Positions 33,594 through 42,009 of a DNA stretch of 64,000 nt are shown here, one piece after another (position 1 is the first letter of the stretch; each line of letters opens with the position of its first letter). Where the stretch lies: the NCBI GenBank assembly GCA_027487775.1, contig JAIYCY010000021.1:310001-374000 (forward strand), read 5' to 3'. This DNA comes from Planctomycetaceae bacterium (GTDB lineage Bacteria; Planctomycetota; Phycisphaerae; Tepidisphaerales; Tepidisphaeraceae). The translations under genes were made by a program, and so were the position numbers. The notes under the pieces are model-generated. The model had not been told where the DNA came from. It saw nothing but the letters and a program-made list of their open reading frames with translations, and ran no database searches.

Positions 33594-34408
33594 ATGCGAG
33601 CAGCACGATGAAGTTGGCTGGTAGCGAGCATGCGACGGCGCGGAGGTACCCGCGGATTTCGGTTGTTCATGCGCTTCATGCGCCGGGCGTTCGATTTCAT
33701 GTGACGTCGGGCGCGGAGGCGTTTCGGGTTGAGCGTTTTGGCGGGGAAGAGGCATTTACGCGTGCGATTCTCGATGAGCTTCGGCCTGGTGATGTGCTGT
33801 TTGATATTGGTGCGTGTATCGGGTTTGTGTCGATTCACGCAGCGATGCGTGGAGCGCGTGTGGTCAGTTTTGAGCCTGATCCATCGTTCCGTTCGAGGCT
33901 GCTGGAGAACGCGGTGCTGAACGAGGTGAAGCTGGATCGTGTGGTCGATTGGGCGGTCTCCGATCGGTCCGGGGAGGCCCGTCTGTTCACCGATGGTGTG
34001 ACCGGCCACTCCCCGAGTCTTCATGCGCAGACGGCGCGAGGATCGATCACCATTCGGACTCGATCGATCGATGAGTCGATCGATTTTGAAGAGACCGGCA
34101 AGAGCGGGGCAAGTGATACGAGTGCATCAGGGGAATGGATCGATCGATTGCCCTTGCCTGATGTGATGAAGATCGACATCGAAGGTGCGGAGGTTCGAGC
34201 GCTCGTGGGGATGTCGCGATTGCTCAGTCATCCGCGAGCGCCTCGGACGATTTTCATTGAGCTTCATCCGACGATGGTCGGTGCGTTTGGCGATGAGATC
34301 GAGCGGGCGGGAGAATTGCTTGAGCGGGCTGGCTATCGAGTCGATGAGGACGAGGCGCGATACGATCAGTTTCTTTGCACGTATCGCCGGGCCGGGCGTG
34401 GTGGTTGA
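33590..34408 (+). CDS. FkbM family methyltransferase
   Basis: A 272-residue SAM-dependent methyltransferase. Motif I 'PGDVLFDIGACIGFVSIHAA' and post-I 'VVSFEPDPSFRSRLLENAVL' with Glu-Pro-Asp are characteristic of FkbM; 'LPDVMKIDIEGAEVRALVGM' is the family's most conserved block. FkbM enzymes usually O-methylate sugars. The ATG overlaps the stop of the preceding glycosyltransferase (ATGA), favouring translation as a unit, so the substrate is probably a glycan made by that enzyme (inference). Confidence 0.9.
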   Translation: MNASSTMKLAGSEHATARRYPRISVVHALHAPGVRFHVTSGAEAFRVERFGGEEAFTRAILDELRPGDVLFDIGACIGFVSIHAAMRGARVVSFEPDPSFRSRLLENAVLNEVKLDRVVDWAVSDRSGEARLFTDGVTGHSPSLHAQTARGSITIRTRSIDESIDFEETGKSGASDTSASGEWIDRLPLPDVMKIDIEGAEVRALVGMSRLLSHPRAPRTIFIELHPTMVGAFGDEIERAGELLERAGYRVDEDEARYDQFLCTYRRAGRGG

Positions 34409-34479
34409 GGTCATCGACGTTTGAGTTTGTTTTGGAGTTGATCGGATTGGGATCCGAAGTGGTTGAGGGAGATTGCAGC

Positions 34480-35265
34480 ATGAGTTTGTCTGAAGCGCCG
34501 ACTGCGACGTCGAATGTATTGGTGCCTGTGCTTCGTCGGGCCGATCCGTTTTCGCGTGGATTGACGGATGATCAGGAGAAGCAGTTGTTGGAATTTGCGG
34601 GGCGGATTGGGCTTTCGGCATCGAAGAGTCATGTACGTTCGATGGGGCATCGCGCGATCGCGATCGAGGGGCGCTGTGTGGGTCGCCTGGCGGGGGATTT
34701 GGTCGATTTGGTTTTGCGAGGTCTGTGTGTGCGGGCGGCGTTTGAGCGTTTGCAGCGACCGATTGAGATTCTGGAGATTGGGACGCTTTTCGGTGTGAAT
34801 GCGATCATTCTGCATGACCTTGCTCGCAGTCTGGCTGGCAGTGCGAAGCTGACGCTCATCGATCCGCTGGAAGGTTATTACGGGCGCGGGAATCGTGATG
34901 TGGTGACGGGGTTGCCGATTTCGGTTGAGAATGTTCGTTTTAACTTGCGGTCCAATTTTGTTTGCGACGGCGATGTGGAGTTGATTGCGCGAAGCTCGAT
35001 TGATCCGGCGACAGCAGAGCTTGTCGGCTCGAAGCAGTTTGATTTCGCGTTCATTGATGGCGACCACAGCTATGCGGGGATCGCAGCGGATTGGAAGTTC
35101 TACACGCCGCGGGTTGCTTCAGGCGGCTTCATCGTGATCGACAATTATCGGGACGGTGTCTATCCGGATGTTGACCGTTTTGTGGATGAGCAGATTGCAT
35201 CGACGGGATGTGCCCGATTCATAGCGAACTTCGCGCGTACTGCGGTCTTTCAAAGAACGGCGTAG
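34480..35265 (+). CDS. Class I SAM-dependent methyltransferase (Methyltransf_24)
   Basis: A 261-residue protein. 'RPIEILEIGTLFGVNAIILH' (motif I), 'KLTLIDPLEGYYGRGNR' (acidic residue binding the SAM ribose) and 'FDFAFIDGDHSYAGIAADWK' (the DGDH.Y metal-site block of this family) are clear. Members often methylate sugars in surface glycans or cephalosporin-like compounds. GAGGGAG precedes ATG 34480. It lies 71 nt after the FkbM gene and probably belongs to the same glycan-modification unit. Confidence 0.88.
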   Translation: MSLSEAPTATSNVLVPVLRRADPFSRGLTDDQEKQLLEFAGRIGLSASKSHVRSMGHRAIAIEGRCVGRLAGDLVDLVLRGLCVRAAFERLQRPIEILEIGTLFGVNAIILHDLARSLAGSAKLTLIDPLEGYYGRGNRDVVTGLPISVENVRFNLRSNFVCDGDVELIARSSIDPATAELVGSKQFDFAFIDGDHSYAGIAADWKFYTPRVASGGFIVIDNYRDGVYPDVDRFVDEQIASTGCARFIANFARTAVFQRTA

Positions 35266-35283
35266 ATTTGGTGAATCGAGTCG

Positions 35284-35362
35284 TTAGGGGTCGTTCCTGT
35301 CGAACAACCGGTCGAAGGTTCCGCCATCGGCGAAGTGGTCGTTGTGGGCTTGTGGACACAAC
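35284..35362 (-). pseudogene. Remnant of a second sulfate-binding-protein gene (3' end)
   Basis: On the minus strand this encodes AHNDHFADGGTFDRLFDRND and stop. The intact Sbp at 37984-39057 ends with AHNDHFADGGTFDQIYTK. About 37 of 42 nucleotides agree over the shared block. Upstream of it an in-frame TAG appears after five more codons and the similarity ends. So only the last ~20 codons of a duplicated sbp survive, 2.7 kb from the intact gene. Confidence 0.8.
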
Positions 35363-35459
35363 TAGACGAATCCCGTTTCGACCCGTTTCTTCGCCCCCAA
35401 CCGCAAGGCTTGTTGCGTTGGTCGGCGGATCGGGCTGACTCGGGCGTGATGCAGTGCGA

Positions 35460-36044
35460 TCATCCTGCGGTGCGGATGATGTTGTAGGCGGCATTGTTCC
35501 GCGTGGGTTGATTCCAGCGTTCGGACGAAAATGTGTTTGACTTGTCGGTGCTTTCGATCAGGTGACCGCGAAGTTCAGCGATCCATCGTTCGGAAGCGTT
35601 GAGTTCGTAGGCACTGTTGAGTAGCAGTTCGACGTATTGTCGTGACGGCGCTGCACCGATCCAGTCGGTTTCCACGGAGAGGTGTGTGTAGGCGAGGCGG
35701 AATTCAGTTTCGCCTGGAATGTGAACACTTACGCGGATGAGTTGACGCTTGGCTCGTTGGGTGTAGTGATGCTGGATTGCACTGAGTGCGCGATCAGAAA
35801 TTTCGGTGACCGCACCAGAAACGAACTTGCCTGCTTCGGGAGCGATATCGGCGACCACGCTGGCGTATCGCGCGTCGAATTCATGAAACTGCAATCGCGT
35901 GTGACGTGCGATTGCTCGACGAAACGCGCCATTGACCCGCTGACCGGTCCAGTGGACTGTGGCATGATTGGCGACGATGGGCGTTCCGAAGGCAAAGCTG
36001 CGTTCGGTAGCATTCAGGAGATGGTCGTAGAAGAAGTATAGCAT
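35460..36044 (-). CDS. Divergent gamma-glutamylcyclotransferase-like protein
   Basis: A 194-residue protein. 'MLYFFYDHLLNATERSFAFG' resembles the opening 'FaYGsNL' of gamma-glutamylcyclotransferases, but Gly-Ser is replaced by Asp-His. 'YASVVADIAPEAGKFVSGAV' followed by 'TEISDRALSAIQHHY' matches the 'ASIVPD.G..V.GAVY.LT..DL..LD.YE' block, with the expected catalytic Glu not evident (His instead). The fold is probable but activity on glutathione or glutamyl peptides is doubtful. The open frame extends 74 codons upstream through the porin remnant; the ATG at 36044 fits the family start. A link to sulfur or glutathione turnover would suit its neighbours. Confidence 0.55.
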   Translation of the reverse strand: MLYFFYDHLLNATERSFAFGTPIVANHATVHWTGQRVNGAFRRAIARHTRLQFHEFDARYASVVADIAPEAGKFVSGAVTEISDRALSAIQHHYTQRAKRQLIRVSVHIPGETEFRLAYTHLSVETDWIGAAPSRQYVELLLNSAYELNASERWIAELRGHLIESTDKSNTFSSERWNQPTRNNAAYNIIRTAG

Positions 36045-36077
36045 GGTCAGAATCTCACTTGTTGTGCGTTGTCGACT

Positions 36078-36125
36078 CCGACGCGTCGCCGACCCGTTCG
36101 AAGATTCGGTTCGGACGACGCGTCG
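36078..36125. terminator. Long imperfect hairpin between the porin and the cyclotransferase-like gene
   Basis: Two cgacgcgtcg palindromes, about 27 bp apart, pair with each other and extend inward (ccgaccc / ggttcgga with one bulge). Located 30 nt beyond the end of the porin frame on the minus strand, so probably its terminator. End coordinates are approximate. Confidence 0.5.
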
Positions 36126-36156
36126 AGCAAGCGTCGAGCAAGAGCAATTGAGTTGA

Positions 36157-37358
36157 TTAGATTTGAATTGAGAACTGTGTACGTAGCACGACTTGGGCTT
36201 CATCATCGCCGGCGTATCCAAGCGATTCCTGGGCGGCGGGAACGCCATCGGGCAGATAGACGACATCGAGTGAGAGCTTGGCGCGATGCAGAAAACTGCC
36301 GCCGGGTCCGAAGTAGTAGTTGGCGCCGAGGGTTAGATCCGAGAGCTGAAGTTGGCATCCTCACGGAAGTCGAAGTATCAGAGATAGAGCGCCGCGAATA
36401 GTGCGAATCCGCGGTCGTTCTTGTATTGCGCGTCGGCGGTCAGCAAGAGTCGATTGGTGTCGATGAGTTGAGTGAAGTCAAAGCCCGCTCCAAGCACCAG
36501 AAGATTCTGTTTGGTCAGATGGGCGGTGAAGTCTCGATAATCGGCCCAGGCGCCTTGAAGCTTGTGTTCCAGACGTCCGGAAACACCGAAGTAGCCGTTG
36601 TCCGTGTTTGGATTCACGAATGTTGTGTTTCTGGAATTGCCGCCGTCGTGGAGGGTGATCTCGCCGCGGGTCGCTCCCTCCTTTGGTCCATAGATGAGGG
36701 ATACACCTTGAATGCGATCGATCAAACCTCCGCCGATGAGCCCATCGAGCAGCGTTCGATCGACTGAGAGTTGCTGCAGCCCGTTCACATCCCGTTTGCG
36801 GTGCGATCGCGCTTTGAACTGTCCAACGCGCACGCTCCAGTCGGGTTGGAATCGGTAGGCCGCCCACGCATCGAGAATCGTAAAGTTTCCGCCGGATCGT
36901 GATCCGTCGATCTGCAGGCCGTAGGTCAGATCTTTGGAAATCACATGACCATCAGCACGTATGCGCAGTCGACGGACTTCGAATCCTTGTTCGATTCCTT
37001 CTGGATCATCTGATTGTAGACCGACGACATGTCGAAACTGGGCCCAGAACTGCGGTCGGAGTTCGAAGCTGCCGTCGCTTGAGCGAATCACGAGACCGCG
37101 GTCGTAAATGCCTGTCAACGCCCCGGGATTCGACTTGGCTGCTGCATCCTCCTGGAGTGCTTCTACGACAGCCCTGTGCTGCTCAGCCGCACCGTCGGCC
37201 TGCAATCGTTTGAGTCGATCGAGTTCCGCCTGTTGCAGCTCGAGTTGCCTTTGCAAAGCATCGACGCGAAGCGCGATCGACTGATCCTGCGCCACGACCG
37301 TCGATCCTGCAGCGCTGGCCCCTAACACAACCATCCACAACCAATGACTACGAGACAT
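36157..37358 (-). pseudogene. Outer-membrane porin (OprO/OprP-like), C-terminus disrupted
   Basis: The intact N-terminal part (starting ATG 37358 after AAAGGAT) has a signal peptide ending VVAQ, a coiled-coil segment ('LQRQLELQQAELDRLKRLQA') and porin beta-strands ('LRPQFWAQFRHVVGLQ', 'FTILDAWAAYRFQPDWSVRV'), as in phosphate/anion-selective porins of planctomycetes. The frame meets TGA at 36378-36380, continues YFDFREDANFSS in the same frame, then needs a one-base shift near 36335-36345 to reach 'DLTLGANYYFGPGG' and the last strand 'AQVVLRTQFSIQI' with stop at 36157-36159. The tail is clearly homologous porin sequence. Either a pseudogene or two sequencing errors. It lies in the sulfate-uptake region. 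Confidence 0.75.
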
Positions 37359-37581
37359 ACGATTATCCTTTCCGAAAAATGTTGAAAACAATTCCCCTGA
37401 TCGATGCCGAAGGGGCATCGATGATGACTCACTCAAAATCTGAACGCTCTGCCCCAAAGATCCCCAAGAGTCAGTACGGAAGAGGGGCCCGCCTGTCAGC
37501 AGGGACGGCGATCGGCTGATTGCAACGGACTGACTTCGTCGCGACGGATTGACTCGTCCGACACCGGCCGACGTTGGTTGA

Positions 37582-37806
37582 TCAACAACCCAAGCGCTGA
37601 TCGGGTCGTTCTATCGCGGCGAGTTCTGGGCGAACGGGTGATTTGAGTTCTGTTCTCACGCGAACGATCCGTCCTGCTTCGATGGTGAGTTGAACCCTTC
37701 CGTCGGGAAGGTTTGCGAGTTGTCGGCGTAGCTCGCGGATCCACTCGCTGGCTTCGATCGCCTCGCCGAGTGGAGTAGTTTCAAACTGTACTGTTGTGTC
37801 GCACAT
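37582..37806 (-). CDS. DUF2292 (YezD-like) small protein
   Basis: A 74-residue protein with 'LPDGRVQLTIEAGRIVRVRT' followed by E-L-K-S, matching the small DUF2292 domain ('GSVQI.V.DGK.V.IE..EK'). Genes of this family commonly accompany sulfate or sulfonate uptake and cysteine synthesis genes, and it lies directly downstream of the sulfate-binding protein in the same direction, which supports the assignment. Function unknown. There is no strong Shine-Dalgarno. It is 33% longer than typical members because of an N-terminal extension. Confidence 0.75.
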   Translation of the reverse strand: MCDTTVQFETTPLGEAIEASEWIRELRRQLANLPDGRVQLTIEAGRIVRVRTELKSPVRPELAAIERPDQRLGC

Positions 37807-37890
37807 GTGGAATCTTTCAGACGAGAATGCTTGAGTGTCGGTGAAGACGATAGCGATCGATTGATGTCGGTTTTCGAGGATTCGCCCGTA

Positions 37891-37922
37891 GCTCGACCGG
37901 CGGGAACATGAACCGGTCGAGC
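37891..37922. other. Hairpin between sbp and the DUF2292 gene
   Basis: Perfect 10-bp arms gctcgaccgg/ccggtcgagc with a 12-nt loop. No T-run on either side, so it may be an mRNA stabiliser that keeps sbp levels above those of downstream genes rather than a terminator. Confidence 0.6.
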
Positions 37923-37983
37923 CAGGGCTGCGCGTCTCCGGTCAAGGAACGGCTCCCGACTGGAGAGACTTTCGTCAATGGTT

Positions 37984-39057
37984 CTACTTGGTGTAGATCT
38001 GGTCGAAGGTTCCGCCGTCGGCGAAGTGGTCGTTGTGAGCCTTTTGCCATCCGCCGAAGACTTCTTCGATGGTGAAGAGTTCGAGTTTGGGGAACTTGTC
38101 GCGGAATTTTTCTGCGATGTCGGGATCGACGGGGCGGTAGTAGTTTCTGGCTGCGATTTCCTGTCCTGTTTTGGAGTAGAGGAATTCGAGGTAAGCGCGG
38201 GCGACTTCGGTGGTTCCGCGTTTGGCGGCGTTGGCTTCGACGACGGCCACCACAGGCTCGGCGCGAATGCCTGTTGTTGGGATGACGATTTCGAAGCCTT
38301 GTTTATTCAATTCGTTTCCGCCGAGCAGGATTTCGTTTTCCCAGTTGACCAGGACGTCACCGATTCCGCGTTGGATGAAGGTGTTGGTAGCGCCTCTTGC
38401 TGCGCGGTCGAGTGTGGGGACATTTTTGTAGATGGCTGCGACGAATGCGCGTGCTTTGGTGTGGGCTTTGGCGACATCTTCGGCGCGGGTGGGGTCTGCG
38501 AGGATGGAGCGGAAGTCTGGTCCGAGTTCGCGTCGGAGGGCTTCGCCCCAGAAGGCGAGGTAGTTCCAGCGAGCGACGCCGGAGGTTTTGGGATTTGCGG
38601 TGATGACTGCGACATCGGGCCTTGCAAGATCAGACCAGTCGCGGATGTTTTTGGGATTTCCTTTGCGGACGAGGAAAGCGAGTGTGGATGAGTAGGGTGC
38701 GCTGTTGTGTGGGAGTTTGGATTGCCAGTCCGCGGGCAGGAGGTTTCCGTTTTGGTGGATGGCGTCGATATCGTAAGCGAGCGCGAGCGTGACGACGTCC
38801 GCCTGCAATCCGTCGATGACCGCCCGTGCTTGGCTGCCCGATCCGCCGTGAGATTGCTGTACACGGACATCGACGCCCGCGGTCGCTTTGTAGTGTTTGA
38901 CGAAGGCTTCATTGAACTCTCGATAGAGTTCTCGCGTTGGATCATAAGAAACGTTTAGGAGCTCGATCGAATCAGCATGAGATCGTTGAGGCTGAAAGCC
39001 AACGATAGAAACTGCTCCGAGCAGAACGAACGACCATCGACGTAGCGAACTGAACAT
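37984..39057 (-). CDS. sbp: Sulfate ABC transporter substrate-binding protein
   Basis: A 357-residue periplasmic protein. A signal peptide ('FVLLGAVSIVGFQPQRSHA') is followed by 'IELLNVSYDPTRELYREFNE', the Sbp/CysP opening; 'QQSHGGSGSQARAVIDGLQA' and 'VTLALAYDIDAI' line the sulfate site; and 'DVAVITANPKTSGVARWNYL' and 'VNWENEILL' are other family blocks. It captures sulfate or thiosulfate for CysTWA. Those permease and ATPase genes are absent from the window, so it works with genes elsewhere. AGGAG precedes the ATG. A ~250-nt leader with a Cys/Met-rich upstream ORF precedes it. Confidence 0.95.
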   Translation of the reverse strand: MFSSLRRWSFVLLGAVSIVGFQPQRSHADSIELLNVSYDPTRELYREFNEAFVKHYKATAGVDVRVQQSHGGSGSQARAVIDGLQADVVTLALAYDIDAIHQNGNLLPADWQSKLPHNSAPYSSTLAFLVRKGNPKNIRDWSDLARPDVAVITANPKTSGVARWNYLAFWGEALRRELGPDFRSILADPTRAEDVAKAHTKARAFVAAIYKNVPTLDRAARGATNTFIQRGIGDVLVNWENEILLGGNELNKQGFEIVIPTTGIRAEPVVAVVEANAAKRGTTEVARAYLEFLYSKTGQEIAARNYYRPVDPDIAEKFRDKFPKLELFTIEEVFGGWQKAHNDHFADGGTFDQIYTK

Positions 39058-39243
39058 GGGAAACTCCTGAAGAAGGGGCCACTGAATCCTTGATGAACCG
39101 CGAGAGGCAGACCCGTTACTCGGTATGACTGCCTTGATTAGATTTTTCTGGTGGGAACCGGGAACCCGGTTGGTTGGAAGCCTGGGGGATCAGGCCGGGC
39201 AAGCGTGGGGCTGTTGGTGGGACCGCCGTCAAGGGCAGTTGGG

Positions 39244-39309
39244 TCAACAACAACCCATCGGCATCTCGGCCGACATTCTTGTGGAACAACACATCGCCTG
39301 CAGTCGCAT
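39244..39309 (-). CDS. Candidate Cys/Met-rich leader peptide upstream of sbp (21 codons)
   Basis: On the minus strand ATG 39309 to TGA 39244 encodes 21 residues with Met at positions 1, 6, 12, 16 and 18 and Cys-Cys at 7-8 and 20-21, so the second TGT-TGT pair immediately precedes the stop. Nine of 21 residues contain sulfur, far above chance for this GC-rich DNA. There is no Shine-Dalgarno, but a promoter's -10 box ends 7 nt before the ATG, so the mRNA probably starts at the ATG (leaderless). Cysteine-rich leader peptides that sense Cys-tRNA are known in mycobacteria; by analogy it would control sbp, which starts 187 nt downstream. Translation is not proven. Confidence 0.6.
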   Translation of the reverse strand: MRLQAMCCSTRMSAEMPMGCC

Positions 39310-39316
39310 GGGGGGC

Positions 39317-39344
39317 AGTGTATCTCGCGTGAGCCCGCCGTCAA
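39317..39344 (-). promoter_or_regulatory. Sigma70-like promoter of the sbp transcript
   Basis: On the minus strand TTGACG (39344-39339) and TACACT (39322-39317) are separated by 16 bp. Transcription would start near 39309-39310, at the leader-peptide ATG. The transcript would then have about 250 nt before sbp, with short hairpins such as aaccggg/cccggtt (39156-39171) and gggt/accc across the leader stop codon. Confidence 0.6.
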
Positions 39345-39474
39345 GCCAAAAATCTACTTTCCTACAAAAAGATAGTTATTAGTTTCCGCACCCCTGCATC
39401 TGCCACCGTGACAGTGCGATCGTGATTGATCTCCCGACTCGGCAGGGTGTTGTTGTGCAGGTGGTATTCCGTAA

Positions 39475-39501
39475 GTCGTTATTTTGATGCAATTTAACGA
39501 C
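39475..39501. promoter_or_regulatory. Inverted repeat GTCGTTA-N13-TAACGAC upstream of groES
   Basis: Perfect 7-bp arms, 112 bp before the groES start, around an AT-rich core. It is a candidate operator or heat-shock control site. The usual CIRCE element (TTAGCACTC-N9-GAGTGCTAA) was looked for and not seen. Confidence 0.35.
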
Positions 39502-39612
39502 CAATACTGCGGCGGGCACGCTGGTTGCTTCATGAGCACGGGCCGAACCTGCGCGTGCGGTGTCGGTGATTGATGATGTTTCAAAACACTTTTTTGCCCG
39601 GAGCCTACAACC

Positions 39613-39903
39613 ATGGCCAAGCTGCGTCCGATCGGTGACAAGATCCTCGTTAAGCGTGTTGAAGCTGAAACCAAGACCAAGAGCGGGATCGTCTTGCCCG
39701 ACTCGGCCAAGGAAAAGCCGAAGCGTGGCAAGGTGCTTGCGGTGGGTGATGGCAAGCGTCTGGACAACGGCGAGAAGGCTGCATTTCAGGTCAAGAAGGG
39801 CGACGAGGTCCTTTTCACCAGCTACGCCGGCACTGAGATCAAGATCGACGGGGAAGAGATCCTCATCATGACTGAGGATGATGTTCTTGCGATCGTGGAA
39901 TGA
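39613..39903 (+). CDS. groS: Co-chaperonin GroES
   Basis: A 96-residue ring lid for GroEL. 'MAKLRPIGDKILVKRVEAET' opens the protein, the mobile loop 'KTKSGIVLPDSAKEKPKRGK' follows, then 'VLAVGDGKRLDNGEK' and the end 'EEILIMTEDDVLAIVE', all as expected and of normal length. GGAG lies about 10 nt before the ATG. groEL follows after 175 nt in the same direction. Codon use here and in groEL is richer in C-ending codons than in most of the window, as for highly expressed genes. Confidence 0.98.
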   Translation: MAKLRPIGDKILVKRVEAETKTKSGIVLPDSAKEKPKRGKVLAVGDGKRLDNGEKAAFQVKKGDEVLFTSYAGTEIKIDGEEILIMTEDDVLAIVE

Positions 39904-40078
39904 GTCGTTGAGCGCACGTTTCGATGAGCGGGCGTTACGTCGAGTTGTTCATGGATGTCCTTGAATCGTGTTTGCCTGCGAGCATGTTCGGAGTCTTTCG
40001 ATCTGTCTCGTGGTTGTTCGGGTTTGAGGGCTGATTCGACAGAAGAAGACAGATAATCAACAAACCAGGAGAAAAAAC

Positions 40079-41743
40079 ATGGCCGCCAAGAGAATTGTAT
40101 TTGAACAGGAATCACGTGAGGCGTTGCTTCGGGGAGTTCGGAAGCTCGCTCGCGCCGTGAAGGTGACGCTAGGCCCGTCGGGTCGAAATGTCGTGCTAGA
40201 GAAGTCCTTTGGATCGCCGACCGTCACCAAAGACGGTGTGACGGTGGCAAAGGAGATTGAACTGGAAGACGCCTATGAAAACATGGGCGCGCAGATGGTC
40301 AAGGAAGTCGCCGAGCGGACCAGCAAGATCGCTGGCGACGGCACGACGACTGCCACGGTTTATGCTGAGGCGATCTTCGGCGAAGGATTGAAGAACATTG
40401 CTTCGGGTGCCAACGCGACGCAGGTTCAGCGTGGGATTCACCTCGCAGTCGGTGCGATCGTCGATGAGCTGAAGAAGATGAGCCGTCCGGTGCAGAACTC
40501 GAAGGAAGTCGCCCAGGTCGGCACCTGCAGCGCGAACCAGGACGAGCAGATCGGCAAGATGATCGCCGATGCGATGGACAAGGTCGGCAAGGACGGCGTG
40601 ATCACCGTGGAAGAGGGCAAGAGCCTCGACACCACCGTCGAACTCGTCGAAGGCATGCAATTTGACAAGGGTTACGCCTCGCCTCACTTCGTCACCGATC
40701 CCGCCCGCGCTGAGGCGGTCCTCGATGACGTTTATGTTTTGATCCATGAGAAGAAGATCGGCAGTGCTCGGGACCTTGTTCCCGTCCTCTCCAAGGTCGC
40801 CGACGCAGGCAAGCCGCTTCTCATCATCGCCGAAGAAATCGAAGGCGAAGCCCTTGCGACGCTGGTGGTGAACAAGCTCCGCGGGATTCTCAAGGTTGCC
40901 GCGGTCAAGGCGCCTGGTTTTGGCGATCGTCGCAAGGCCATGCTGGAAGACATCGCGACCGTGACCGGTGGGACCGCGATTTTTGAAGAGCTGGGTTTGA
41001 AGCTCGAGAGCATTGAGCTGAATCAGCTCGGTCGCGCGAAGAAGGTTCGCATCGACAAGGACAACACGACGATCATCGAAGGTGCTGGGAGCGACAAGTC
41101 GATCAAGGCTCGAATCGAGCAGCTCAAGCATGAGATTGATGCGACGACGAGCGACTACGACAAGGAAAAGCTCCAGGAGCGCCTCGCCAAGCTGGCGGGC
41201 GGAGTGGCTCAGATCAACGTCGGCGCTGCGACCGAGGTTGCGATGAAGGAGAAGAAGGCGCGTGTTGAAGACGCGCTGCATGCGTGTCGTGCGGCGGTCG
41301 AAGAGGGCATTTTGCCCGGCGGCGGCGTTGCGGTGATTCGTGCAGCCGCCAAGGTGCTCGACAAGGTTGCCAAGGGCGCGCCGAACGAGGATCAGCGAGT
41401 GGGTGTGGAGATCGTGCGTCGCGCGGTCGAAGCTCCGATCAAGCAGATCGCCGAGAACGCCGGTGTCGATGGCTCGGTTGTCGCGCAGAAGATCAAGGAG
41501 AACCTCTCCGATACCAACTTCGGCTACAACGCCATGACTCACGTCTACGGCGACCTGGTCAAGAGCGGCGTCATCGTCCCGACCAAGGTCGAGCGCATCG
41601 CCCTCGAGAATGCTGCATCGATCGCTTCCCTGTTGCTGACAACCGAAGCCGTCATCAGCGAGATCAAGGAAGACAAGCCCGAGCCTACCGGTGCACCCGG
41701 CGGCGGCATGGGTGGCATGGGTGGCATGGGCGGCATGTACTAA
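40079..41743 (+). CDS. groL: Chaperonin GroEL
   Basis: A 554-residue chaperonin subunit forming 14-mers that fold proteins with GroES and ATP. '[20 protein letters not shown]', '[16 protein letters not shown]' (nucleotide site with the catalytic Asp), '[16 protein letters not shown]' and the Gly-Gly-Met repeat tail ([13 protein letters not shown]) are present. AGGAG precedes the ATG. It is followed by a strong hairpin at 41840. The GGM tail suggests the housekeeping copy. Confidence 0.98.
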   Translation: MAAKRIVFEQESREALLRGVRKLARAVKVTLGPSGRNVVLEKSFGSPTVTKDGVTVAKEIELEDAYENMGAQMVKEVAERTSKIAGDGTTTATVYAEAIFGEGLKNIASGANATQVQRGIHLAVGAIVDELKKMSRPVQNSKEVAQVGTCSANQDEQIGKMIADAMDKVGKDGVITVEEGKSLDTTVELVEGMQFDKGYASPHFVTDPARAEAVLDDVYVLIHEKKIGSARDLVPVLSKVADAGKPLLIIAEEIEGEALATLVVNKLRGILKVAAVKAPGFGDRRKAMLEDIATVTGGTAIFEELGLKLESIELNQLGRAKKVRIDKDNTTIIEGAGSDKSIKARIEQLKHEIDATTSDYDKEKLQERLAKLAGGVAQINVGAATEVAMKEKKARVEDALHACRAAVEEGILPGGGVAVIRAAAKVLDKVAKGAPNEDQRVGVEIVRRAVEAPIKQIAENAGVDGSVVAQKIKENLSDTNFGYNAMTHVYGDLVKSGVIVPTKVERIALENAASIASLLLTTEAVISEIKEDKPEPTGAPGGGMGGMGGMGGMY

Positions 41744-41839
41744 ACCCAATGCACGAGATCGCGTAGCGTTCCGGATCATCGTTGGATGTCAGGTTCGCAT
41801 GTGCTCGGTGCTCGTGATTACTTCAAGGTTGATTTTCGA

Positions 41840-41868
41840 GAAGCCCGTTGCGATGCAGCGGGCTTCTT
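41840..41868 (+). terminator. Terminator of groES-groEL
   Basis: gaagcccgttg (41840-41850) pairs with cagcgggcttc (41856-41866; one G-T pair) around a 5-nt loop, followed by ttgattgg. Confidence 0.7.
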
Positions 41869-41899
41869 GATTGGTGGGTTGGCGTGGCGAACGAGAAAA

Positions 41900-41933
41900 C
41901 GCCGCCGGCGTGTCGCGAGACGCGCCGGCGGCG
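41900..41933 (-). terminator. Terminator of the PEP-CTERM gene
   Basis: Perfect 11-bp stem cgccgccggcg/cgccggcggcg around a 12-nt loop. On the minus strand it is followed by ttttctcg. It lies about 75 nt past the stop codon of the gene ending at 42010. Confidence 0.8.
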
Positions 41934-42009
41934 GTTGGAACTGTGAGTTGTTGGGTCTGATTCGAGTCGGTGAATCTGAGTGAGTAGATGCCGATCGAAT
42001 CAGATGAGT

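Noticed and set aside
39058..39330. SAM or cobalamin riboswitch upstream of sbp
   Set aside because: The conserved cores of these riboswitches were not found; the region is better explained by a leader-peptide ORF with small hairpins.
40196..41779. Minus-strand open frame of 527 codons across groEL
   Set aside because: Antisense frame of a highly codon-biased gene; no start context, no recognisable domain, and groEL is certain.
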